From positions 1 to 62,090 of the forward strand of contig JANQQU010000001.1 of NCBI GenBank assembly GCA_028284905.1: a DNA stretch of 62,090 nt, written 5' to 3'. The position numbers and the translations under genes were made by a program. The DNA comes from Calditrichia bacterium (lineage in GTDB: Bacteria; Calditrichota; Calditrichia; RBG-13-44-9; J075). The notes under the pieces were generated by a model. It did not search any database. It was not told where the DNA came from and saw nothing but the letters and a program-made list of their open reading frames with translations. Below, piece after piece: positions 52,839-61,900 of this stretch (the first letter of the stretch is position 1; every line of letters starts with the position of its first letter).

Positions 52839-54425
52839 TTATCGTATTCTCACAAACTCTATTCGGCGATTCAGCGCTCTTCCCGAGCGGGTTGCATTCG
52901 ATGTCAACGGCTGATCCGGACCGATACCGATGGCGACCAGGCGCTCCGGGGCAATGCCCTGGCGAATCAGGTACGCACGGACCGCTTCTGCGCGGGAGCG
53001 CGATAAACGCTGATTCAATGAGCGGCTGCCGGTATTATCGGTATGGCCCTGAATTTCGATGATAATATCCGGATAGGCCATCATCGTTTGATAGGCTTTT
53101 TCCAGCACCGGGTAGGATTGCGAGGTTATCCGCGCGCTACCGGAAGGAAAGAGAATGCCTTCCAGTACGATAGCATCGCCAACATCTTTAATCGCCAGCA
53201 CGCCATCGTCATCAGGGTTATTCGGGTCGGTGCCGCGTTCAACTTCCACCCCATCATCTACCGCGCCACTGTCGGTATCGGCAACAATTGGATTGGTTTC
53301 GTATACCAGTAATTCGTCTTTGTCACTGAGGCCATCGCCGTCGCTATCGCCATTGTTCGGATCCGCACCGCTGCTGATCTCCTGACCATCATTCAGACCG
53401 TCGCCGTCACTGTCCGGATTTTTCGGATCAGTTTTGTAGACTTTCAGCTCATCATTGTCATTTAATTCATCGCCGTCAGAATCAGGATTGTTCGGATCTG
53501 TCCCCACCAGTTTTGCTTCCGCTCGGTCACTGAGGCCGTCCTGATCGGAATCGGTGCGATTGGGGTCGGTTTTAAAAGTGAAAATTTCTTCTGCGTCACT
53601 CAGTGCATCGCCATCGGTGTCGGCTTTGCGGGGATTGCTGCTGTAAAGCAACACTTCGTCCTGGTCGTCCACGCCATCGTTGTCCGTGTCTCTTTTCATC
53701 GGATGGGTGCGATGGGTATAGAGTTCATCGCCATCATTCAGTCCGTCGCCGTCGCTATCGGCAGATTTTGGATTGGTCTTGAAGTGCTTTTCTTCTTTGT
53801 TGGTAAGGCCGTCTTTATCAGGATCTGCGCTGCCGCTTTGACCGGTAATCGTTATACCGCCACTGGCATGAAAGTAACCGTCATCCTGGTCCCCAGCGAT
53901 AACCTGGTTGATCTCGTCGGAAAACGCCAGACTGTAGCCACCGCTAAAATCCAGGGAGACCCGGGAAAAGAGTTTTAGTTGAAAACCACCGCCAGCGGTT
54001 GCGAAAGGCACCCATAATTCATCATCAACACCGGGGGTGGGATTGGGAGGAGGCATCTTCGCTTCATAATACATGCCACCACCGCCGCCAAACACATAGG
54101 GACTGAAGACCTCCAGTGAAAAAAGGCGGAACAGCAAGCGGTAATCGCCCAATACCAGGTTCGTGCGATAATGATTGTCCTTATCCCGATGAAGCTCACC
54201 ATAGCCGGCGGTAATTTGCCCTTCCAGGGGACCGATAATGGAGTGGCGAATAAATCCGTGGGCCGCCGGGCCGATCTTGTCATCTCTGCCAAAATCCGTA
54301 TCCCCAATAAAACCGCCTCCCCCAAGGCCAAAGGCAATTCTTTCGGTTTTCAATTGTGCATTTATTGACAATGGTAGCAATAAAAAGCCGATAAATAAGA
54401 TGCAAGGATAAACACGCTTTCGCAT
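52839..54425 (-). CDS. Outer-membrane OmpA-family protein with thrombospondin type-3 repeats
   Basis: A signal peptide (1-23) precedes a beta-barrel-like region (about 25-195). Residues of about 197-400 carry eight or nine calcium-binding DxDxDGxxD repeats (PDKDGLTNKEE; DSDGDGLNDGDE; DTDNDGVDDQDE and more). The C-terminal OmpA domain (about 420-528) binds peptidoglycan: IEIQGHTDNTGSRSLNQRLS with RAEAVRAYL, and ALNRRIEFVRI at the end. The protein probably anchors the outer membrane to the cell wall. GGGAG lies about 10 nt before ATG 54425. Confidence 0.94.
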   Translation of the reverse strand: MRKRVYPCILFIGFLLLPLSINAQLKTERIAFGLGGGGFIGDTDFGRDDKIGPAAHGFIRHSIIGPLEGQITAGYGELHRDKDNHYRTNLVLGDYRLLFRLFSLEVFSPYVFGGGGGMYYEAKMPPPNPTPGVDDELWVPFATAGGGFQLKLFSRVSLDFSGGYSLAFSDEINQVIAGDQDDGYFHASGGITITGQSGSADPDKDGLTNKEEKHFKTNPKSADSDGDGLNDGDELYTHRTHPMKRDTDNDGVDDQDEVLLYSSNPRKADTDGDALSDAEEIFTFKTDPNRTDSDQDGLSDRAEAKLVGTDPNNPDSDGDELNDNDELKVYKTDPKNPDSDGDGLNDGQEISSGADPNNGDSDGDGLSDKDELLVYETNPIVADTDSGAVDDGVEVERGTDPNNPDDDGVLAIKDVGDAIVLEGILFPSGSARITSQSYPVLEKAYQTMMAYPDIIIEIQGHTDNTGSRSLNQRLSRSRAEAVRAYLIRQGIAPERLVAIGIGPDQPLTSNATRSGRALNRRIEFVRIR

Positions 54426-54610
54426 GAGAAAAGTCTCCCTTCCTAATTGACAAAGAAAAATTTAAGGATATGATATAGCGAAGTGTTGTAACTGATGTTG
54501 GATTCCCTTGTCCAGTTGAACTCTTTGAAAAATAATGCATTGGATATTCAGACTCAAGAAGAAAGGATAATTTGGCGGATAAATAATCAACCGGACAAGG
54601 GGCAATAATT

Positions 54611-55348
54611 TTAACGGGTAACCCAACCCGGCTTTCCGTAATATTGGCCGCCATTGATATAGGGATCATCAGCGGTAATGTGGTAATGGTAAATCCCTTC
54701 AGGATATTCCTGCGTCGGATGCTCATGGCCATGAAAATCGTCCAGTTTTTCGCTTTCTACCGTGGCGCCATTTTCTTCCGGACCATATACCGGAAAACCA
54801 TCAAGCAGGAAGCCGATAAGCGTCGATCTGCCTTCAGTCGCGGTAATTGCCAAAGGCTCGATATGATAATGATACTGACCGGTTCGCTGCGGGTGACCAT
54901 TGTATTGATCGAAGGAGTTGATTTCGTAGGATAACGATCGTCCGGGACCGGCAAATTGATTAAAGAGGGGCACGCCATTGATGGCAATGCCGATCGGGCC
55001 AAGACGGGTTTCCGGATGATAACTGGATTTTTTTGGCCGCCGGGGAATTCGAAAGGTTAAATTTTGTTCACGAATAGAATTCGGATTGCGGCGGAAGCGA
55101 GGGTTGTTTCCATTGTATGCCTCATAAAGTGCGTGCCCCTTTGGGTAATATGGGCTGGCATGATCCGGAATGCCTTTGGTTTCCAGGAAAACAAATTCGT
55201 CATTTGCATAAATATTCACCTCCTCGGAAAATAGCTCGAATGCCGGGGGGATTTCCGCAGTGAATGATTCCTTGTCCGCTGGCATAACGGAGAGAAGTAG
55301 GGGCAGGGTGCAAATTAGAATTAGGCATACGTAGAGATAAACTTTCAT
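54611..55348 (-). CDS. Exported YHYH-domain protein
   Basis: The 245-residue protein has a signal peptide (about 1-24) and two copies of the YHYH motif: QYHYHIEPL at 158-166 and IYHYHITADDP at 219-229, plus NGVPLFNQFAGPG. YHYH proteins are exported and metal-dependent hydrolase-like in fold, but the activity is not established. The GGGAG site is 5 nt before ATG 55348. The gene lies on the minus strand beside the IS110 region and is probably a single-gene unit. Confidence 0.88.
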   Translation of the reverse strand: MKVYLYVCLILICTLPLLLSVMPADKESFTAEIPPAFELFSEEVNIYANDEFVFLETKGIPDHASPYYPKGHALYEAYNGNNPRFRRNPNSIREQNLTFRIPRRPKKSSYHPETRLGPIGIAINGVPLFNQFAGPGRSLSYEINSFDQYNGHPQRTGQYHYHIEPLAITATEGRSTLIGFLLDGFPVYGPEENGATVESEKLDDFHGHEHPTQEYPEGIYHYHITADDPYINGGQYYGKPGWVTR

Positions 55349-55516
55349 AAAAACTCCCGCTTTATGGTTGGCGGTTATAAGTTGTGAACTATCGACGTTA
55401 CAAAATTATAGACGATGGATTCTTCTCCGGCTTGCGGAGAAATGCTTTTATTGTTGATAATTCTCGGCAGTATTGAAAAAATATCTGGTGGAGATAAATG
55501 GTAATGCTCGCTGAAA

Positions 55517-55590
55517 TGTCATTGCGAGGTATCTTTTTGCCGAAGCAATCTCTAATATGAGTATTTACAGGGAGATCGCTTCGTCGCTGC
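55517..55590. repeat. CATTGCGAGG-type palindromic element, right arm truncated
   Basis: TGTCATTGCGAGG and GCCGAAGCAATCTC (left arm) are present; the right arm GGGAGATCGCTTCGTCGCTGC breaks off where intact copies continue ACTCCTCGCAATGACAG. Intact copy: 57770-57859; partial copy: 57099-57133. Confidence 0.75.
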
Positions 55591-55617
55591 CCCGTAGTAA
55601 CTATATTTGAAAAAAAG

Positions 55618-55674
55618 ATACCTCCTTGCCATATTAAAAGAACTCATCAATTAAGGTCATGGTCAAGGAGGTAT
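55618..55674 (+). promoter_or_regulatory. Hairpin hiding the transposase ribosome-binding site
   Basis: ATACCTCCTTG (55618-55628) pairs perfectly with CAAGGAGGTAT (55664-55674), with CCAT/ATGG extending the stem past one bulge. The AAGGAGG ribosome site of the transposase (55665-55671) is inside the stem. Confidence 0.7.
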
Positions 55675-55675
55675 A

Positions 55676-56746
55676 GTGAAAGCTTATAAAAAGATAATCG
55701 AATTTGTAGAGAACAAGCAAGTGTTTTGTGGTATCGATGTGGATAATGAGAGTTGGCAGTTATGTTTTGTGTGTGATGGGGAAGTTGTCGAAGAGCTTCG
55801 AATGAAGGCAAATTACGACAAGTTGCGGGCCCATTTAAGGGGCTATTACAGTAGCAGCCGTCATCTGCGTCTTGTTTATGAAGCGGGTTTCAGTGGGTTT
55901 GTCTTGTATCGGCAGCTAAGCAATGATGGCTACGATTGCACAGTAACACCGGCGAGTCTTGTGCCGGTAGATGCCAGCAAGGTAAAAACAGATCGTCGTG
56001 ATGCGAAGAAGCTGGCCTATTGTCATAGCGCGCGGCAATTAAGAAGTGTCTATGTGCCACCGTTGGTAGTGGAGAGTGATCGTGGTGTTTGCCGTCGCCG
56101 AGTGCAGTTGGTGAGGCAGCAGACTCGGGCGAAGAATGAGATTCGCTCATTTCTAAATCTGCGCGGTCTAAAACGGCCGTCAGAGATTCGAAGTAGCTGG
56201 AGTCGTGCTTATTTGAACTGGTTGTCATCGCTAAGCTTCGATACTGCCAGTGAGCAGTTTGTTCTGTCAGAGATGTTGGTGAGTTACCAACAGGTTCGGG
56301 ATCAGCTGGCGCGAGTAACACGCTATGTTAAGCAGTTGAGTCAGAGTGAGACATACAAAGCTGACTTTAAGCGTTTAACATGCCTGCGAGGTGTTGGCTT
56401 GATAACAGCGATGACTTTTTTGCTGGAAATTCATGATTTTCGGCGCTTTGGTAATGAGGGGAAGTTTTGCAGTTATCTGGGCTTAACGCCAAGTCAGCAC
56501 TCCAGTGGCAGTAAGGTAAGGATGGGGCATATCAGCCGGCAGGGGAATCGGTATGTTCGCGGTGTATTGGTAGAGAGTGCCTGGAGCGTGATTCGCCATG
56601 ATCCGCATTTGCGGGAGAAATATCATCGGATCAAGGCGAAAGGCAGCAATGGTAAAAAGGCGATTGTTGCTGTGGCGCGCAGCCTGGCAGTGCGACTGAG
56701 AAGATGCTTGTTGAACGAAGAAGACTATACGGTTGGCATCTGTTAA
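55676..56746 (+). CDS. IS110-family transposase (DEDD recombinase)
   Basis: The 356-residue protein matches the IS110 family: an N-terminal DEDD RuvC-like domain with Asp21, Glu69, Asp106 and Asp109 (FCGIDVDNESW; VYEAGFSG; VKTDRRDAKKLA) and a C-terminal domain with the catalytic serine at 277 (SQHSSGSKVRMGHISRQG). The start codon is GTG 55676 with AAGGAGG immediately upstream, buried in a hairpin. IS110 recombinases are guided by a bridge RNA that specifies donor and target. The frame is intact, so the element may be active. Its codons do not obviously differ from those of its neighbours. Confidence 0.9.
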   Translation: MKAYKKIIEFVENKQVFCGIDVDNESWQLCFVCDGEVVEELRMKANYDKLRAHLRGYYSSSRHLRLVYEAGFSGFVLYRQLSNDGYDCTVTPASLVPVDASKVKTDRRDAKKLAYCHSARQLRSVYVPPLVVESDRGVCRRRVQLVRQQTRAKNEIRSFLNLRGLKRPSEIRSSWSRAYLNWLSSLSFDTASEQFVLSEMLVSYQQVRDQLARVTRYVKQLSQSETYKADFKRLTCLRGVGLITAMTFLLEIHDFRRFGNEGKFCSYLGLTPSQHSSGSKVRMGHISRQGNRYVRGVLVESAWSVIRHDPHLREKYHRIKAKGSNGKKAIVAVARSLAVRLRRCLLNEEDYTVGIC

Positions 56747-56800
56747 ACAGCCAACCTTCCAAGCTCTCCTCCCTCCCAACGATAGGGAGCTTGCTGGAAA
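56731..56800 (+). ncRNA. Possible structured RNA segment after the transposase
   Basis: A hairpin GGTTGGC/GCCAACC spans the transposase stop codon (56731-56756), and a second, weaker pairing (AAGCTCTCC/GGGAGCTT) follows at about 56758-56790. IS110 bridge RNAs lie in such non-coding flanks in some subgroups. I see no direct proof. Confidence 0.3.
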
Positions 56801-57098
56801 TTATAAACTGAATGCAACTTGTTAGGATATCAGTTGGCGACCGCGAGGGATCCCTAAGTCAACAACAGCGTTTTCAAACGACCTTGTCCCGAAGTGTGCG
56901 GCGCCCCTACTTTTACGAAACAGTAACTTATGGCTGTTTAATACAGACCATGAATAGCAGGATGTCTAAAGGCAAGGAGCATTAGTTTCAGCTTTATTAA
57001 GCAGGGAGTTCGTATCTTTATATCGTTTCTCTATCTGGCCACAGATTGCGCCAGAACAAAAAGGAACTTGATTTTCAATATAGCAGGGATCACTATGT

Positions 57099-57133
57099 GG
57101 CGAGGAGTGAAGCGACGAAGCGATCTCAATTAG
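57099..57133. repeat. CATTGCGAGG-type element, partial copy
   Basis: GGCGAGGAGTGAAGCGACGAAGCG-type half element with ATCTCAATTAG, related to the intact copy at 57770-57859 but in half length. Confidence 0.6.
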
Positions 57134-57153
57134 ACCGATAATATTTCAGTATC

Positions 57154-57727
57154 GTTAAACATGTTTGTATTGGGCAATAGCAGAAAAATATGCCGCCCCT
57201 ACAGGGCTTTGGGAATGAGAAAAAGTGTTAGTCTATAAATATGCCGCCCCTACGGGGCTCTGAGGTGGAAAGATAATTCCGTCGCTATAAATATGCCGCC
57301 CCTACAGGGCTTTGGGAATAGGAATATCACTAAAGCTACAAATATTACGCCCGTATCGGGCGTCGGGCTCTGAAAAATATTTTATCGAATCCCTCAACAA
57401 AAAAGTCCCAGCGGGATGTCATATTTATAGAATAAGTGTACCAACACCATTTCAGCCCCATAGGGGCGACATGTTTTCTTACAAGGCTTTGGGAATTGAA
57501 AATAAGTTTGCGCTATAAATATGTAATTATATTGGCACCGGCTCTTAGTGGAAACCTGTTACACTATGCGAAGAAAGTCCCAGCGGGACGTCATATTTAT
57601 AGAAAAAAACATCCCAATACCATTTCAGCCCTGTAGGGGCGACATATTTTCGATAATGTTAAATATGTTTGTATTGGACAATAACAGAAAAATTTGTCGC
57701 ACCTAAATGGTTTTGGGATGGAAAAAT
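57154..57727. repeat. Island of GCCCCTAC-AGGGC and GTCCC-GGGAC palindromic repeats
   Basis: Units of the form CTATAAATATGCCGCCCCTACAGGGCTTTGGG occur at about 57186, 57232, 57285 and 57335 (the last degenerate) and in the other orientation at about 57452 and 57625. AAGTCCCAGCGGGACGTCATATTTATAG-like units lie at about 57402 and 57574. GTTAAACATGTTTGTATTGG (57154-57173) and a degenerate copy (57658-57677) bracket the island as direct repeats. Confidence 0.78.
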
Positions 57728-57769
57728 AATGCTGGCGCTTAGATCATGTTAAGATGAAATGTAGATTTG

Positions 57770-57859
57770 CTGTCATTGCGAGGCGTTTTTGGCCGAAGCA
57801 ATCTCAATTAGTGCACCCACAAAGAGATTGCTTCGTCGCTGCACTCCTCGCAATGACAG
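57770..57859. repeat. CATTGCGAGG-type palindromic element, intact copy
   Basis: CTGTCATTGCGAGG (57770-57783) and CCTCGCAATGACAG (57846-57859) form the outer arms; GAAGCAATCTC (57795-57805) and GAGATTGCTTC (57824-57834) the inner. It lies 34 nt before the FGE-like lipoprotein start. Confidence 0.9.
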
Positions 57860-57893
57860 CTTGTCCCTCACTTTACCTCAAATTGTAAACTTG

Positions 57894-58721
57894 ATGATGA
57901 AAAATAAATGGCACCCTTCCTTTCTGTTCCTGTTTGTGATTTTGCTTAGCACATGCACCCAGCAAGGAACCACAAACAGAGAATGGACCGAACCAGTCAC
58001 CGGGATGACATTCGTCCGAATTCCACCCGGGAAATTCATGATGGGCACCCCGCCGGGGGAAGTTGGGCAGCTGAAGCAGGGACCCACCCATGAGATGGAG
58101 ATCACCCGGGCGTTCTATATGGGCAAATACGAGGTGACCCAGGGCGAGTGGCAGCAAATTATGGGCGATAATCCCAGCCATTTTAAAACACTCGGCGTTC
58201 GCTTCCCGGTAGAGAACATTAACTGGCATGAAGCGCAGATGTTTATCCAGCGCCTGAACGCGCTGAATTCGCAATACCGTTTTGCCCTGCCAACCGAAGC
58301 ACAATGGGAGTACGCCTGTCGTGCCGGGACATCCACTCCTTTCAATACAGGCGAGGATTTATCCACCGCCGATGCCAACTATGATGGCCGTTATCCTTAC
58401 CGGGAATTTCCGCAGGGCAGCTATCGAGATCAGCCCACTGCTGTGGGGAGCTTTCCGGCGAATGGCTGGGGCTTGCACGATATGCACGGCAACGTCTGGG
58501 AATGGTGCGAAGACTGGTTTTGTGAATATCCGACCGAACCTGTGAAAGATCCCCGGGGAGATTGCGAAACGGACCTGAAAGTCATTCGCGGCGGCAGTTG
58601 GTATTTTAACGCCGAGAGTGCCCGCTCCGCCCGCCGCTATACCCATAATCCCCATGATCGTGGCTTTAGTTTGGGATTCCGCCTGGTGCGGGAAATCGTT
58701 GATGCGGATTTTGATGAATGA
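57894..58721 (+). CDS. FGE-sulfatase-like (SUMF1-type) lipoprotein
   Basis: From ATG 57894 the protein has 275 residues, with a lipobox LLSTC that anchors it to the envelope. The body is the formylglycine-generating-enzyme-like fold: FVRIPPGKFMMG, YEVTQGEWQQIM, FALPTEAQWEYACRAG, GNVWEWCEDW and VIRGGSWYFNAESARSA ending FSLGFRLVRE. The region where FGE carries its catalytic cysteine pair is Cys-free here, so true formylglycine formation is unlikely; many such domains bind C-type-lectin-like ligands or peptides instead. The longer frame from 57789 is rejected because it runs through the CATTGCGAGG repeat. No ribosome site is seen. Confidence 0.85.
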   Translation: MMKNKWHPSFLFLFVILLSTCTQQGTTNREWTEPVTGMTFVRIPPGKFMMGTPPGEVGQLKQGPTHEMEITRAFYMGKYEVTQGEWQQIMGDNPSHFKTLGVRFPVENINWHEAQMFIQRLNALNSQYRFALPTEAQWEYACRAGTSTPFNTGEDLSTADANYDGRYPYREFPQGSYRDQPTAVGSFPANGWGLHDMHGNVWEWCEDWFCEYPTEPVKDPRGDCETDLKVIRGGSWYFNAESARSARRYTHNPHDRGFSLGFRLVREIVDADFDE

Positions 58722-58932
58722 CAGCACATCCTGGCTAATGCTAACAGAACTTATTCATCAATACATCGAACGGGAATAATTTGTCTATAAATAGAAAAGG
58801 TGCTATCATATTAGTATAATAAATCTTTCTTACTGATAGATCTTCGTATTTTCTCCGGCGCCAAAATCTGCAGTTTAATGGCAGCCAGATTATCAAAAGC
58901 TTTTGCAGTTCAACTGTTCAGGAGAGGCTTTT

Positions 58933-61900
58933 TTGGCTATCAGAAAAATTAAAATTTATTGGCTGCTATTTCAAATTTGTTGCCTGGCCTCCCACCTTTA
59001 TCCCCAACAGCAGGACATCAAATTTGATCATCTTACCATGGAGGACGGGCTTTCAAGCAATATTGTTTTTGATATTGTTCAGGATAAGCGTGGATTTATG
59101 TGGTTTGGTACTATAGACGGGTTGAACAGATATGACGGGCACATGTTCACGATTTACCGGAATGATCCAAATGATTCTTTAAGCCTGGCGAATAACTCGG
59201 TTTTTAAACTTTATTTAGACCATGCCGGAATATTATGGATTGGGTCTGATTACGGCGGTCTTTGCCGCTATGATAGCAACCGTGATGTTTTTATCCGCTA
59301 CCGCCACAATAAAAATGATCTCACTAGTTTAAGTAGTAATCAGGTAACCGCCATCTATGAAACAAAGCAGCAAATTCTCTGGATAGGCTGTGAGAACGGC
59401 CTCAATAAATATAATCGAGAAAGCGACATTTTCACCCGTTATTATCCGGAAGAGAATAAAGAATCGCTTAAAACCAAAGTTAATTGTATTGGTGCCATTA
59501 CCGAGGATCATACCGGCCGTGTTTGGATTAGTACATACAACGAAGGCCTCTTTTATCTGGATACCGATAAAGACAAGTTTATCAGCTATGAAGTCCCCCC
59601 GGAATATTCGAAAATTTTTATTAGTCAGTTCATAACGAAAATATATGCTACTCATTGGAATGACAAAAATTTGCTTTGGGTAGAAAGTTCTACCAATGGT
59701 TTATATAAAATCGACCTGACAACCAATAAAATAACCCAGTATAGGCATCAACCGGGCAACCCCGCCAGTATATCTGACAATGACATCTTTGCCATATACC
59801 AGCCAGAAAACAACAGTGAAGAACTATGGCTCGGCACCTTGGCAGGAGGATTAAATCGACTGGATATCAAAACGGAAACATTTACTCAGTATCGCAATCA
59901 ACGGGATAATCCATGGAGTTTGAGCAGGGATTTTGTACTTTCGATCTCAGAAGACAACCTGGGAATTATATGGATTGGCACCAGTAAAGGCATTAATAAA
60001 TTTGATCCTATCCCTTCCGAATTTCGATCCCTGCGAGATTACGGCGGGAGCCAAGTTGATTTATCTGGAATTCATGCTGGGGTGATCCATGAATCTAATT
60101 ACGGAGAAGACCAATCGGCACTCTGGATCGGTACTGGAAAAAACGGTCTGATTAGAGTGGAACATAGTAGTGGGTACTATCAAGAATTTACTCACGATCC
60201 GGAAAATGAGCAAAGCCTGAGCGACAACTGGATTACAGGTATTATCGAAACCCAATTAGCTGAAAAGAAAGTGCTTTGGGTAAGCACATTGGGCGGCATG
60301 GGGGGACTGAATAGGATCGACTTTCAAACAAACCAAATTACCCGTTATTTTGTCCCACATGATAATCCGGAGCATAACCGTATGCATACATTATGTGAAG
60401 ATCTAAACGGCACGATTTGGATATCTACAATTAGTAACTACCTTTATAGTTTTGATCCGAATACAGAACAGTTTTCCCAGCATCAGTTATTTGACAATAA
60501 TATTTTAATAATTAAAACGGATTCTTCGGGGATGCTCTGGCTGGGCGGGGATGCTGGTTTTTACAAGTTCAATCCGCTTACAAAAGAAATAATACACTAT
60601 CGGCATATTACCGGAGATAGCAGTAGTATTAACAGTGATGTTGTTTTATCGATTCATGAAGGCCAGGTCGGCAGCCTTTGGATCGGCACAACCGAGGGGT
60701 TGAGCAAATTTGATCGTTTCGGGGCAACATTTACTCATTTTGCAGAAAAAGATGGCTTATCATCACCCATTATCAATGGAATCCTTGAAGACCAACAGGG
60801 GAATCTCTGGTTAAGTACCGGTAAAGGAATATCAAAATTTGACCTGCGCAATGAAACATTTAAAAATTTCTCTGAAACTGAGGAGCTATATGGAGATGGG
60901 TTGAGTATATCTGGCATTTTTTCAAATCAGAAAGGAGAATTATTTTTCGGTGGCCTCGATGGATTAACCTACTTTCATCCGGATAGCATTAAAGCGGATA
61001 ATTTTATTCCACCGATTGTTCTCACCGAATTTCAGGTTTTCAATAAAAGCATCCGCCCCGGGGAAAACTCGCCCCTGAAAAGTCACATTTCGGAAGCGCG
61101 GGATATTACCCTGACCCACGATCAGTCTATTTTTTCCATCGAATTTGCGGCACTGGAATACCAGCAGGCGGAGCGCATCCAATATGCTTACCAGATGGAA
61201 AATGTTGATCCGGATTGGGTGATTACAGATGCTTCCCGTCGCTTCGTTACCTATACCCAACTCGATCCTGGTGAATATACTTTCCGGGTGAAGTCTTCCA
61301 ACAAGGACAAGCTTTGGGATGAGGTGGGCAGGTCTATTACCATCACGATTCTCCCGCCCTGGTGGCGAACCTGGTGGGCCTATCTCATTTATGGAATACT
61401 TTTTTTCGCTATTCTGTTTGTCCTACGCCGCTACGAATTGAATCGCCAGGGATTAAAGCACCGGATGGAAATGGAGCAGCTATCCGCTGAAAAACTAAAA
61501 GAAGTGGACCGGATGAAATCACACTTCTTTGCAAACATCTCCCACGAATTCCGCACGCCACTAACCCTGATCCAGGGACCGGTGCAGCAAATGCTCTCCG
61601 GGGACTTTACGGGCAGCGTAACCGAGCAACATCAGCGCATTCTTGGCAATACCAGGAGACTGCTCCGTCTGGTCAATCAATTGTTGGATATCTCCCGCCT
61701 GGAAGCAGGGAAAATGAAGCTGCAGGCCGCTCCGGAAAACATCGTCGCCCTGACGCGCCAGCTTACCATGGCCTTCGAATCCCTGGCCAGCGTCCGCGAT
61801 ATCGAAATAAACTTTGCCGCCCCGGAAGCATCGCTAACTATTTACATCGACCGGGAAAAATATGAAAAGATTATTATTAACCTTATCTCTAATGCGATTA

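Larger units (their letters stand above)
55591..56760 (+). mobile_element. IS110-family insertion sequence (ends approximate)
   Basis: The transposase gene is intact. The left edge is placed where the CATTGCGAGG repeat is interrupted (55590/55591). The right end is not seen: no standard terminal inverted repeat exists in this family and no target duplication is recognised. The spacers on either side of the transposase (85 nt before, about 300 nt after) may hold the bridge RNA. Confidence 0.6.

Noticed and set aside
57312..57636. Two short plus-strand frames with KVPAG-HIYR and similar residues
   Set aside because: They are translations of the repeat island units and differ between copies; no ribosome site.
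57186..57660. Spaced near-identical units resembling a CRISPR array
   Set aside because: Units diverge, occur in both orientations and are irregularly spaced; no cas gene is in the window.
57789..57893. N-terminal extension of the FGE-like lipoprotein
   Set aside because: The extra residues are read through the CATTGCGAGG repeat and would hide the lipobox signal peptide.
58805..58820. TATAAT upstream of the sensor kinase as a promoter
   Set aside because: No -35 box exists at a usable distance; the match alone is weak in AT-rich DNA.
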